From Chitinophagaceae bacterium (GTDB lineage Bacteria > Bacteroidota > Bacteroidia > Chitinophagales > Chitinophagaceae), in assembly GCA_019454915.1 (NCBI GenBank), contig JACFNM010000001.1:15334-32315 (forward strand): a stretch of 16,982 bases of DNA. The letters are read 5' to 3'. The translations under genes and the position numbers were made by a program. Positions 1 to 8,859 of the stretch are shown piece after piece (position 1 is the stretch's first letter; each line of letters starts with the position of its first letter). The notes below the pieces were generated by a model. It was given only the letters and a program-made list of their open reading frames with translations, searched no databases and was not told where the DNA came from.

Positions 1-299
1 CTGGTCAGCAATCAACTTTTTCCCTGGGAGAAGGGATCAAAGTGACTGAATCTGTGAAACTGAACGAAGTAATTTCGTGGAAAAATGGTTTTTTCCATTT
101 TGAGGGAAACGAGCCGGAATTTGTACTACGCAAATTGAGCAGGTGGTATAACGTTGAGGTAGTTTTTAAACGAAAGATTAATGATAAATTCTATGCCGAT
201 ATTCCTATGAACACTATGTTGTCTGATGCTTTGAAAGCTTTGGAGCTTACCGGTGTGGTTCATTTTACCATAGAGAACGATAAAATTATTGTAAACTAA
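1..299 (+). CDS. FecR-family anti-sigma factor, C-terminal part (5' end outside window)
   Basis: The reading frame is open from the window edge (first full codon at position 3) to the TAA at 297-299, giving about 98 residues. The start lies upstream; the GTG at 42 is internal and should not be taken as the start. The piece reads like the C-terminal periplasmic end of FecR-like proteins: GQQSTFSLGEG, then VISWKNGFFHFEG, then LRKLSRWYNVEVVF, ending with an LSDALKALELTG / FTIENDKIIV segment, which is the usual STN-like terminal domain of Bacteroidota FecR. By family knowledge this is an inner-membrane anti-sigma factor. It senses an STN-domain TonB receptor through its periplasmic end and controls an ECF sigma factor, whose gene usually lies just upstream and is not in view. 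The SusC-like gene 150 bp downstream is the obvious partner. The family call is secure; the inducing ligand is unknown. Confidence 0.9.
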   Translation, partial: GQQSTFSLGEGIKVTESVKLNEVISWKNGFFHFEGNEPEFVLRKLSRWYNVEVVFKRKINDKFYADIPMNTMLSDALKALELTGVVHFTIENDKIIVN

Positions 300-361
300 A
301 TATGAACGATATGATAATGCTCAAACCTGCCTGAAGCCTGTATGGTGTACTATAACGGAAA

Positions 362-386
362 ACCGGAGTGCGGGGGCACATCCGGT
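362..386 (+). other. Strong hairpin between the anti-sigma gene and the SusC-like gene
   Basis: Left arm 362-371 (accggagtgc) pairs with right arm 376-386 (gcacatccggt), with one bulged A at 380 and a GGGG loop at 372-375. That gives ten Watson-Crick pairs, seven of them G-C. There is no run of T after it, so it is not a standard intrinsic terminator. It sits 62 bp after the FecR stop and 64 bp before the chosen SusC start. It could limit read-through from the regulator genes, protect an mRNA end, or be part of the SusC leader. Function is not shown. Confidence 0.5.
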
Positions 387-450
387 CGTGTTCAGTTAGT
401 ACATATTAAACCTTGTGCCAGTTTATTGTTTAACCAAACTTGTCAAAAAT

Positions 451-3400
451 ATGCAAATTATCGCTTGGTTCCAACATTGGAATACGGACCATAGAGTTTT
501 CCTAAGAAAACTTCTGCTCATGAAACTTTTCACTTTTTTGTTGATGATTGCCTGCTTAACTACTCATGGTAACGGCTTCTCCCAGCAGGTGAATTTATCC
601 GGGAGGAATGTAGAACTGGAAAAAATCTTCAAGGATATTAATCGCCAGACCGGTTACACTTTTGTCTATACGGAAAGCCTGCTTAAAAAAGCCAAAAGGG
701 TAACGATATCAATCAATAACGCATCGCTTGAAGAAGCATTAGATGCCTGCCTGAAGAATCAGCCCCTTTCTTACACGATCCTGAATACCATGATAGTGAT
801 AAAAGAAAAGGCGATGAATACCCCGGATAAAGAAGTTGTCCAGGAAACTTCCCCTCTAACCATTCAGATTTCAGGCAGGGTAACAGATGAAAATGGTCAA
901 CCCCTCGAAGGTGCGACTGTCCTGATTAAAGGTACTAATGACGGTGTAAAAACAGATGCAAATGGCAATTTCTCAATTGATGCAGAGCCTAATGCTACAC
1001 TGATTATTTCGTACGTGGGGTATGAAATAAAGGAGATAAAAATAAGTGGGAGGAGTAGTATAGTTATTGGTTTGGAACCATTATTATCAATCAGTGATGA
1101 AATAACAATTGTTGGATATGGTACGCAGAAGAGAACAAGCCTGACCAGCGCGGTGTCAGATATAAAAGGAGAAGATCTTAACAAACGGTCTGTGGCTAAT
1201 GCACAGCAAACTTTACAAGGGCTTGCCTCAGGAGTAACCGTAATAGACAGAGGAGGATACCCGGGAGAATCGGATGTAATGATAAGAGTGAGAGGGATAA
1301 CTACACTCAGTGGAAACGATCCGTTAGTAATGGTTGATGGAATAGAACAATCTCTTAAAGACATAAATCCTAATGATATTGAAAATATCGCGATTTTAAA
1401 AGATGCAGCATCAACCGCTATTTATGGATCAAGGGCTGCAAACGGAGTAATCCTGGTTACTACCAAACGCGCAAAGAAAGGCAGCCTTTTGGTGAACCTT
1501 AATAGCTATTATGCGATTCAAAATGTGATCTATAATCCAAAGCAAATGGGGATGGAGGATTATATGCGTATGCAGAACGTTGCATATGAAAATGCAGGGG
1601 CTACAGCGCCATTCCCGGAAGATACGATTAAGAAATGGGTGAATTCAACTGACCGGATACGTTATCCTTTAGTGAATGATTGGATTAACGTAATGTTCAG
1701 TCCTGCTCCTCAACAAGACCACACTTTGACATTGTCGGGAGGGACTGATAGAGTCAGGAGTCTTCTGTCATTAAATCTTTTTGATCAGGGAGGAGTAATC
1801 CCTAATTCACATTCTCAGCAACCAAGCGTTCGGTTAAATACAGATTTTAAAGTGTCGGAGAGGATAACAGTATCGGGCGATTTTAATTATCGTATAAAAA
1901 ATTACATGCAGCCGACCCAGGCGGAGACATCTATTAAATATATGTGGGCGAGTTCAAACTTTGCAGTTCCAAGATATCCGGATGGAACGTACGGATTGAG
2001 CTCTGATGGAATAAGCCCGTTGGTGCAGGCTGAATTGAGAGGCGTCTCTCACTTTAAAAATAGCTTTGGAATGGCAAATCTGAAAGCTGATATTGAGATA
2101 ATAGACGGGCTAAATTTTGAAACACAATATGGGGTGACAGTTGGTGGTTTAAATAGCAAGGTTTATTCTAACGCGTATGAGATCAGGGATTATTGGAATC
2201 CATCCATAATACTACAGCAGGTTACCGTTAACTCCCTTACTGAATCCAGAGATTATTCAGAACAGTCAACATTAAATAATCTTCTTACCTACGAAAAGAA
2301 CGTAAATAAACATTTTTTTAAAGCCTTACTTGGCTACTCTCAAATAGGTTATAAATACAATTATCTTTCCGCGTCGAGAAAAGATTTTTACAATAACCAA
2401 ATTCAGTCTCTTTCACAAGGCTCACTTTCTTCCAGAGATAATACCGGATATGAATCTGCCTGGGGCTTACGTTCATATTTTGGAAGATTCAATTATAATT
2501 TTGAAGAGAAGTATTTTATTGAATTGAATGGTAGATATGACGGTTCATCAAGGTTTGTGGATAAGAACAGGTATAGTTTCTTCCCCTCTATCTCCGGAGC
2601 ATGGAGACTTTCTAAAGAGAATTTTTGGTTGCCTTTGCGAAGTACCATTAATGAATTTAAGATTCGCGGGTCGTGGGGTAAAACCGGAAATCAGAGCGTC
2701 GGACTTTATTCCTATCTCGAAACATTATCTGCGCTAAATTACAACTTCGGAGGAACACCTGTTCAGGGTTTGTATCAATCAAGCGTGGCAAATTCCGATC
2801 TTACATGGGAAACAACGACTCAATCGGATATCGGACTGGACGCATCGTTTCTGGGAAATAAGTTTGGGTTCTCGTTTGATTATTATAATAAGAGAACTGA
2901 TGGAATCCTTTTGTACCTGCCGGTTCCCCTGGCTTTGGGATTAAATGCGCCCCCTCAAAATGCTGGAAGTGTTGAAAATAAAGGCTGGGAATTACATGCC
3001 TATTATAAATCGGCTTTTAGGGATTTCCATTATGGGATAGGGTTTAATTTATCTGATGTAAGCAATAAAATCACAAGCCTGGCAGGAACAGGACCCTATA
3101 TATATAATGATTATTGGGTGAGTACAATCCAACAGGAGGGACTTCCAATTAACTCCTATATTGGTTACAAGTCAGATGGTTTTTTTAAGACACAGGATGA
3201 GGTGGATAATTATCCAACGCTTTTTCCCGGAACGGTACCAGGCGATTTAAAATATCTTGACATGAATAAAGACGGAGTGCTGAATGCTTCAGATATGGTT
3301 TACATTGGGTCCGACATACCTCATTTCTCTTTTGGATTGAATATGAATTTTGATTATAAGAATTTTGATATGAATGTTTTTTTCCAGGGAGTGGGTAAGG

Positions 3401-3786
3401 TTCAGGCAATGATTGGAGAGGCAGCCGGCAATATTGAATGGCAAAGTTTTGTAATGGATTTTGAGAAAGACTATTGGACTCCTGATAATCCTAATGCCAA
3501 ATTCCCGAGACCTGAGGCATTCGCAGATAAGAATTGGGTTAATTCGGACTTCTGGTTGGTCAATTCGGCTTATTTGAAGTTAAAGAATATTCAATTGGGA
3601 TACAGTTTACCGGAATCGTTTGTTCAAAAACTGAGAATACAAAGGCTACGTTTGTATATAGCGAAATCAAATGTTTTCACGATTTCCCCGGTTAATAAAT
3701 GGGGTATGGATCCTGAGTTTAATGTGAGTATGAGAGAGTATCCTCAACTTTCTCTAAATACTGTGGGACTTAACCTGACTTTCTAA
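451..3786 (+). CDS. SusC-like TonB-dependent outer-membrane receptor with STN domain
   Basis: The product has 1111 residues, normal for SusC/RagA proteins. I chose ATG 451 over the in-frame GTG 415 because the resulting N-terminus (MQIIAWFQHW, then HRVFLRKLLL) matches the extended leader seen in STN-SusC proteins of Chitinophagaceae-type bacteria. The signal hydrophobic core is about residues 25-40, with likely cleavage near GFSQQ. Domains in order: STN about 47-118; carboxypeptidase-regulatory-like domain about 139-210 (ISGRVTDENGQPLEGATV, YVGYE); TonB plug from about 221 (VGYGTQKR) with VRVRG-type, VMVDG, ILKDAASTAIYGSRAANG and ILVTT signatures; then the beta barrel to a terminal ...VGLNLTF. 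The family imports oligomeric or complex nutrients with a SusD lid. The STN domain implies signalling to the FecR protein just upstream. No frame damage is seen here, although the SusD partner 13 bp downstream is broken. Substrate unknown. Confidence 0.95.
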   Translation: MQIIAWFQHWNTDHRVFLRKLLLMKLFTFLLMIACLTTHGNGFSQQVNLSGRNVELEKIFKDINRQTGYTFVYTESLLKKAKRVTISINNASLEEALDACLKNQPLSYTILNTMIVIKEKAMNTPDKEVVQETSPLTIQISGRVTDENGQPLEGATVLIKGTNDGVKTDANGNFSIDAEPNATLIISYVGYEIKEIKISGRSSIVIGLEPLLSISDEITIVGYGTQKRTSLTSAVSDIKGEDLNKRSVANAQQTLQGLASGVTVIDRGGYPGESDVMIRVRGITTLSGNDPLVMVDGIEQSLKDINPNDIENIAILKDAASTAIYGSRAANGVILVTTKRAKKGSLLVNLNSYYAIQNVIYNPKQMGMEDYMRMQNVAYENAGATAPFPEDTIKKWVNSTDRIRYPLVNDWINVMFSPAPQQDHTLTLSGGTDRVRSLLSLNLFDQGGVIPNSHSQQPSVRLNTDFKVSERITVSGDFNYRIKNYMQPTQAETSIKYMWASSNFAVPRYPDGTYGLSSDGISPLVQAELRGVSHFKNSFGMANLKADIEIIDGLNFETQYGVTVGGLNSKVYSNAYEIRDYWNPSIILQQVTVNSLTESRDYSEQSTLNNLLTYEKNVNKHFFKALLGYSQIGYKYNYLSASRKDFYNNQIQSLSQGSLSSRDNTGYESAWGLRSYFGRFNYNFEEKYFIELNGRYDGSSRFVDKNRYSFFPSISGAWRLSKENFWLPLRSTINEFKIRGSWGKTGNQSVGLYSYLETLSALNYNFGGTPVQGLYQSSVANSDLTWETTTQSDIGLDASFLGNKFGFSFDYYNKRTDGILLYLPVPLALGLNAPPQNAGSVENKGWELHAYYKSAFRDFHYGIGFNLSDVSNKITSLAGTGPYIYNDYWVSTIQQEGLPINSYIGYKSDGFFKTQDEVDNYPTLFPGTVPGDLKYLDMNKDGVLNASDMVYIGSDIPHFSFGLNMNFDYKNFDMNVFFQGVGKVQAMIGEAAGNIEWQSFVMDFEKDYWTPDNPNAKFPRPEAFADKNWVNSDFWLVNSAYLKLKNIQLGYSLPESFVQKLRIQRLRLYIAKSNVFTISPVNKWGMDPEFNVSMREYPQLSLNTVGLNLTF

Positions 3787-3799
3787 AAATTGAGCAATT

Positions 3800-5374
3800 A
3801 TGAAACTTAATTCATATAAATATTTATACCTGGTTTTTGCAATATTGACAATTAGTTGCAATAAGGAATTATTAAATACTATTCCAAATGATCGAATTAC
3901 TTCCAATATCTTTTGGACGACGGAAAAGGATGCTATTATAGCATCCAATGCGCTTTATACGTTTTTGGATGGCACTGAGCAGTTACACCGTGACGTTTTT
4001 ACGGATATAGCACACACAAATACACAATACGGAGATTATAAGGCAATCGAATTGGGGTCTTATAATGCTCTAAATCCTGTGATCGAGGTCGAATGGGTCA
4101 ATGATTATAAAGGTATCCGGGCGGCTAATTATTTTTTGGAAAATATAAATAGAGTTGAATCCGTAAATACTGAATTAATTACACATCTGACGGGCGAAGC
4201 ACGGGCGTTACGGGCTTTTTTTTATATCAAATTAGCTTTTATTTATGGCAACGTTCCCCTGATTACGAAAACTCTTACCATAGAAGAGTCTCGTAATTTG
4301 ACTCAGTCATAGGCGGATGCAATTTGGTAATTTATTTACAGTGAACTAAATCAGGCCGCGAACGAATTGCCTACTGTAAGTACAGAAAAAGGGAGAATTA
4401 CAAAAGGTGCAGCTTTAGCTTTAAACGCCAGGGCCATGCTTTTCGCAAAACGTTATAATGAGGCAGCCTCACTGGCTAAATCAGTAATGGATTTAAATGT
4501 TTATAGCCTGGTTGATTCTTATGCTAGTTTGTTTTCGTATGGTGGTGAAAATAACGATGAAGTTATTTTAGATAAAGAATTTATAAAGGATGTTTATTCG
4601 AATAATGTTATGGCACTTTTTGCCCCATTTTCCATTTTGTCTAATGGCGTGGTAATGGTGCCGTTGAAAAAAATTGTAGATGGATATGAAATGACAAATG
4701 GCAAAATGATCGGGGAGAGTGGAAGCGGATTTGATCCTTATGATCCATATAAAAACAGAGATCCGAGACTCTATTATTCAGTTTATGTTCCCGGTGATCA
4801 TTTGCCCGATGGAAGATTATTCGATTCACGTCCTAATAGTGGATTGGCTGATGCAGTAGGATCGAATTATCAGGTTTCAGTAACCGGATTCTACGTTAAA
4901 AAGTATATTAACAAAGAGGATATGAATGACTTGTCTAATTGTGGTATTAACATAATCCTTTTGAGATATGCTGAGGTTTTGCTAACTTATGCAGAGGCCA
5001 AAGTTGAGTTGAATCAAATTGATGGATCAGTATATGATGCAATTGATTTAATCAGAGGTCGCTCAGATGTTAATATGCCACTCATTACTCGCGACAAGTC
5101 TCAGGAAGAATTGAGAGAAATTGTCCGGCATGAACGGATGGTGGAGCTTGCATTTGAAGGACAGCGATTTTTTGATATACGCCGGTGGAATATAGCACCA
5201 GAGGTTTTTAACGTGTTGATACAGGGGCTTACCTATGTGAACAATAACGGACAATTGGAAACTGTCGATCAACCGGGAAATATCCGAAGATTCGAAGAAC
5301 GGGATTATTTGTGGCCCATCCCCCAGAAAGAGATGGATTTAAATAAGTCACTCAATCAGAATCCCGGATGGTAA
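3800..5374 (+). pseudogene. SusD/RagB-like outer-membrane lipoprotein, broken by two in-frame stops
   Basis: One frame carries a full-length SusD-like protein of about 524 codons, interrupted by TAG at 4310-4312 and TAA at 4328-4330. The first part (ATG 3800) starts with a lipoprotein signal ending in LTISC (Cys20) and contains the N-terminal SusD features WVNDYKGIRAANYFLENI and GEARALRAFFYIKLAFIYGNVPL. The second part continues directly with KGRITKGAALALNARAMLF, RDPRLYYSV, LLRYAEVLLTYAEAK, ELAFEGQRFFDIRRW, YLWPIPQKEM and the family's terminal NPGW. Both stops would become Gln codons (CAG, CAA) by one T-to-C change each, which restores the plausible helix TQSQADAIWQFIYSELNQAA. The second fragment lacks any export signal, so re-initiation (for example at TTG 4367) would not give a working lipoprotein. 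I see no other damage, so inactivation would be recent. Sequencing error or read-through remain possible. Confidence 0.88.
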
Positions 5375-5734
5375 GTTAATCAGGAACTATTGAACCTCTA
5401 TGGTTTGAAAGTTTATCATGGAGAACATGAATATTGATGTCGGCTTAATAAAAAGCATTAAACAACGGAAATAAAAGGAGGATAATACCTTGGGATTAGG
5501 AAAAGTATCTGTAAATAAAATTAATCACGAGAACAATACCTGGGAGTTATGAATGCACAGCAGAAAAAGACTTCTTTCATCGGTGACGCCCGGCTGACAC
5601 CTATGAATTCAGCACACTGTCGATTAGGGCCCAGAAAGGATATTTTAGCTATACTAATATTTACCAAAAGAAAATGGAGAATATTATCTTATGTACGGTT
5701 TCGATAGCACATACATCATTTTTTGTAATTTTAG
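5375..5734. other. 360-bp intergenic region without a convincing gene
   Basis: It separates the SusC/SusD pair from the enzyme genes. It contains a good Shine-Dalgarno-like AGGAGG at 5476-5481 followed by a 20-codon frame from TTG 5490 to TGA 5552, and an imperfect 20-bp direct repeat (5482-5501 and 5533-5552, about 51 bp apart). From about 5610 to 5754 one frame is open and reads EFSTLSIRAQKGYFSYTNIY..., which could be a decayed coding remnant, but I recognise no family. No clear Bacteroidota promoter (TTTG / TAnnTTTG), tRNA or terminator was found. Confidence 0.5.
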
Positions 5735-7129
5735 ATGTTTCGCCAAAACCCTGAATCAATGTTGTCAATGACTTGTAAAAAGGTGTCTGTAAATTTTCTC
5801 CGTTTCTTCTTTCCAATTGTTCTCTTTTTGGGGTCAGAGATCAATGCTCAGGTTTTGAAAGTGGCTACATTCACCGCAGACGCCTCTCCTCCTCTCGGCA
5901 CGCCTGTCGCTTATGCGACAACCCGTTCGGTTACTGATTCATTGAGTGTAAGAGGTGTGGTCATCTTATCAGACCAGAAGCCTGTCGTTTTGTGTGCTGT
6001 AGATTGGATCGGTATAGCAAACGAAGGATTGGACGTCTGGAAAGAGCAGTTGGCTAAGGCAGCCAATACTACTCCCGACCGGGTGTCGGTTCATTCTCTT
6101 CATCAGCACGATGCACCAAGATGCGATTTTACCGTTGAACGGATTCTGGAAAAGTATGGACTGGGTGGAACGCGATTCGATAATGCCTTTTATCTGAATG
6201 TTCTGCATCGTGCGGCATCGGCTGTTGCCGAAGCAAAAGCCAATGCGCAGCCGGTTACTCATTTGGGATTTGGAGAAGCTAAAGTAGAAAAAGTGGCATC
6301 TAACCGGATGGTTCTGGGCAAGGATGGTAAAGTAGCCATTGTCCGGTTCAGCAGCGCCAAAGACTCTGCAGCACAGGCCGCCCCGGAGGGAACGATAGAC
6401 CCATGGCTGAAATGTGTCAGTTTCTGGAATAAAGATAAACCGGTAGCGGTGATGACCTATTATGCCACTCATCCGCAAAGCTATTATGGTACGGGAGATG
6501 TCAGTTGTGATTTTGTAGGTATCGGACGGAATGCATTTGAGAAATCAATTGGCGTCCCTTGTGTGCATTTCAATGGCGCAGGAGGAAACATTGCGGCAGG
6601 AAAATACAATGACGGTTCTCCGGAAATGCGCCCTGTATTAGCCGGACGGATAGAAGCTGCGATGAAGAAAGCATGGGCGGCAACGGAAAAAGTACCTGTC
6701 TCAGCGAAAGATCTCAATTGGAGGACAACGCCGGTTGATCTTCCACTGGCCAAGGATTTGATTGCTGATGAGCTTCATGCAGGTATGAAAGATGAACGTT
6801 TAACACCCAATCAAAAATACGACATCGCCATCCGCCTTGCCTGGGTGGAAAGGATAGTGGGCGGTAAAAAACCATTGGTATCCTCATTACGAATCGGCAA
6901 TACGTGGTTATTGAATCTGCCGGGAGAAGCGTTCGTAGAATATCAACTGGCTGCCAAGGCAATGCGGCCGGGTGATCACGTGTGTACTGCCGCTTATGAG
7001 GAGTATGGACCCCGGTATATCGGAACGCGCATAGCTTACTCACAGGGTGGATATGAGATTACACAATCCTTTGTATCTCCCGATGTGGAAGACGTATTAA
7101 TGGAAGCGATAAGAAAGGCGCTGCAATAG
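5735..7129 (+). CDS. Secreted neutral/alkaline ceramidase-like hydrolase
   Basis: The product has 464 residues from ATG 5735. An ATG at 5768 (residue 12) gives a more conventional signal peptide (MTCKKVSVN, then hydrophobic FLRFFFPIVLFL, cleavage near INAQ), so the true start may be 5768. The mature part resembles the N-terminal domain of neutral/alkaline non-lysosomal ceramidases and relatives: FTADASPPLG, VVLCAVDWIG, SLHQHDAP (His123, His125), YYATHP (His246), PGEAF (Glu398) and a YSQGGYE region near the C-terminus. By comparison with the family, these His, Glu and Tyr residues are candidate zinc ligands. The true ceramidase stretch with the catalytic serine (a GDVSP-like motif) is replaced by GAGGNIAAGK at 281-290, and the C-terminal immunoglobulin-like domain appears to be absent. 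It is therefore probably a periplasmic metal-dependent hydrolase of a different amide or ester, not a proven ceramidase. The next gene starts 53 bp downstream. Confidence 0.8.
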   Translation: MFRQNPESMLSMTCKKVSVNFLRFFFPIVLFLGSEINAQVLKVATFTADASPPLGTPVAYATTRSVTDSLSVRGVVILSDQKPVVLCAVDWIGIANEGLDVWKEQLAKAANTTPDRVSVHSLHQHDAPRCDFTVERILEKYGLGGTRFDNAFYLNVLHRAASAVAEAKANAQPVTHLGFGEAKVEKVASNRMVLGKDGKVAIVRFSSAKDSAAQAAPEGTIDPWLKCVSFWNKDKPVAVMTYYATHPQSYYGTGDVSCDFVGIGRNAFEKSIGVPCVHFNGAGGNIAAGKYNDGSPEMRPVLAGRIEAAMKKAWAATEKVPVSAKDLNWRTTPVDLPLAKDLIADELHAGMKDERLTPNQKYDIAIRLAWVERIVGGKKPLVSSLRIGNTWLLNLPGEAFVEYQLAAKAMRPGDHVCTAAYEEYGPRYIGTRIAYSQGGYEITQSFVSPDVEDVLMEAIRKALQ

Positions 7130-7182
7130 CAGAATTAAGATGGACTTTATCAAACAGGTTACCATTAAGTTTTTAGTTGTAT

Positions 7183-8820
7183 ATGAAAAAAGGGAATGCT
7201 GAGTCAAGGCGTAAATTATTAAAGGATTCTGTATTGCTTGGTATGGCAGGAGCACTTAATCCATTGAGAGGGGTGGCATCAACAGAAAATCCTGTAGATA
7301 GAGAGAAAAAGAAGGACAATATCATCGTAAAGGAAAATATAAATCCGGGCACTACGGATTGGCAGCTCACGTATGTAAAATCAGAAAATTACCGCTCCAG
7401 AGTTATAGAGGGTTTTTGTTCAAAAATGAGTGTTCGCAATGGTGAGTCACTGGATATTTTTATAAGCGCTGAGGGTGTATCAGGGGAGAAAAATTTCTCA
7501 ACGGATGTAATGATTGATTTTTACAGGATAGGATACTATGGCGGTAAGGGAGGGCGGTTTATGTCCGGCATAGGACCTTTCAAAGTGCGTACGCAGCCAA
7601 CGCCACCGATTGCTGAACATCGCTTACGTGTCTGCAACTGGGAGCGCACAACCAGTTTCCGCATACCGGACGATTGGGTCAGTGGTGTATATGTTGGTAA
7701 ACTCTCCTGCTCAGCCCACCGTTATCAGAGCTACATCATATTTGTTGTACGGGACGACAGAAAGGCGGATATCCTTTTTCAGACCAGCGATACCACCTGG
7801 CAAGCGTATAACAAATGGCCTGATCAGTATTCATTATACGATAGCGATTCTCCTGTACAACCGCTTAGCAGCCGTACACGGGTAAGTTATGACCGGCCTT
7901 TTGGAAAATATCCGCAGGTGATTGATCAGCCATTGTCGCAGGGCTCAGGTGAGTTTTTGTTGTGGGAATATCCCTTGTGTTTTTGGTTAGAACAACAGGG
8001 ATATGATGTCACTTATTGGAGCAATATAGATACGCATGAAGACAGAAACGGATTGAGCCGGGTAAAATGTTTCTTATCCGTCGGACACGATGAGTATTGG
8101 ACATTCTCTATGTTTGAAAATGTTAAAAATGCGGTGGACAATGGATTGAGCGCTGCATTCCTTTCGGGCAATGCCATAATGTGGGTGATTGATTTACAGC
8201 CGGGCGTGTCCGTTGACCCTTCTATCATTGATCCTGCATCAGGACTGGATATACGTTCGGGCAAACGTGTCCCTGCCGTACCGGACGTTCGCAACCGGGC
8301 AAGCAGGACGATGTTTCGGATAGGCCGTTTTGGCGGAGAAACGGAAGTGGAGCAATCATTGGGTATTATGGGACCTTTTGAAAGGAAAGAATGGCCCAAT
8401 GAAAACACACTGATCGGAGCACGAACCATGTATCCGTTTAATGGCTCTGCAGACTGGATTGTGAGCAAACCAGATCACTGGATTTTTGAAGGTACCGGAT
8501 TGAGAAAAGGAGATAAGATTCCGGGACTGGTGGGATGGGAACATCATGGCGATCCGGCTGATATTCCAGGACTGGAAGTAATAGCAGAGGGTAAGACGAT
8601 TAACTCCGGCGGCGCGGAGTCCTACTATACAGCAACTGTGTATCCAGGTTCTAAGGGCAATTGGGTATTCAATGGCGCCACCATATTTTGGCCATTAGGT
8701 TTATCCAATCCACCGGGACATTCCTTACCTAAATCTCATTTCGGCGGACCACACGGGGCGGATGAAAGAGTACAAAAAATAACCGCAAATTTTCTGGCAC
8801 GCTGCGGGATTACACGTTAA
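7183..8820 (+). CDS. Tat-exported N,N-dimethylformamidase large-subunit-like protein
   Basis: I chose ATG 7183 over the TTG at 7177. The 545-residue product begins with a Tat-type signal: SRRKLLKD at residues 8-15, followed by the hydrophobic stretch SVLLGMAGAL. Residues about 60-190 form an all-beta N-terminal part with a DFYRIGYYGG motif; residues about 195-540 match the C-terminal domain of the dimethylformamidase beta family: ILFQTSDTTWQAYNKW, SYDRPF, EYPLCFWLEQQGYDVTYWSN, FLSVGHDEYW (301-306) and GWEHHGDP (451-458). Dimethylformamidase hydrolyses an amide with a mononuclear iron held by two Tyr and one Glu; Tyr305 and Glu453 are my candidates here, by inference only. The known enzyme has a separate small subunit, and none is encoded nearby. 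Many genomic members have unknown substrates, so family membership does not prove dimethylformamide hydrolysis. It lies 53 bp after the ceramidase-like gene and 39 bp before the haem lipoprotein gene, suggesting one operon. Confidence 0.82.
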   Translation: MKKGNAESRRKLLKDSVLLGMAGALNPLRGVASTENPVDREKKKDNIIVKENINPGTTDWQLTYVKSENYRSRVIEGFCSKMSVRNGESLDIFISAEGVSGEKNFSTDVMIDFYRIGYYGGKGGRFMSGIGPFKVRTQPTPPIAEHRLRVCNWERTTSFRIPDDWVSGVYVGKLSCSAHRYQSYIIFVVRDDRKADILFQTSDTTWQAYNKWPDQYSLYDSDSPVQPLSSRTRVSYDRPFGKYPQVIDQPLSQGSGEFLLWEYPLCFWLEQQGYDVTYWSNIDTHEDRNGLSRVKCFLSVGHDEYWTFSMFENVKNAVDNGLSAAFLSGNAIMWVIDLQPGVSVDPSIIDPASGLDIRSGKRVPAVPDVRNRASRTMFRIGRFGGETEVEQSLGIMGPFERKEWPNENTLIGARTMYPFNGSADWIVSKPDHWIFEGTGLRKGDKIPGLVGWEHHGDPADIPGLEVIAEGKTINSGGAESYYTATVYPGSKGNWVFNGATIFWPLGLSNPPGHSLPKSHFGGPHGADERVQKITANFLARCGITR

Positions 8821-8859
8821 TCTTTACCAACAAAAAATGAATCTTAAAAAACAAACAGT

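Noticed and set aside
897..1364. A 155-codon minus-strand open frame.
   Set aside because: It is antisense to the conserved regulatory-like and plug regions of the SusC gene, and its composition is that of a shadow translation.
3800..5374. Stop-codon reassignment (TAG and TAA read as Gln) to explain the intact SusD frame.
   Set aside because: The other genes here end normally at TAA or TAG in family-typical positions, so general reassignment does not fit; pseudogene or sequencing error is simpler.
5490..5552. A 20-codon peptide gene behind a perfect AGGAGG.
   Set aside because: TTG start, no known family, and Shine-Dalgarno matches mean little in Bacteroidota; kept only as part of an observation.
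5969..6478. A 169-codon open frame on the minus strand.
   Set aside because: It lies wholly inside the strongly supported ceramidase-like gene, its protein has no recognisable motif or export signal, and it reads as a shadow frame.
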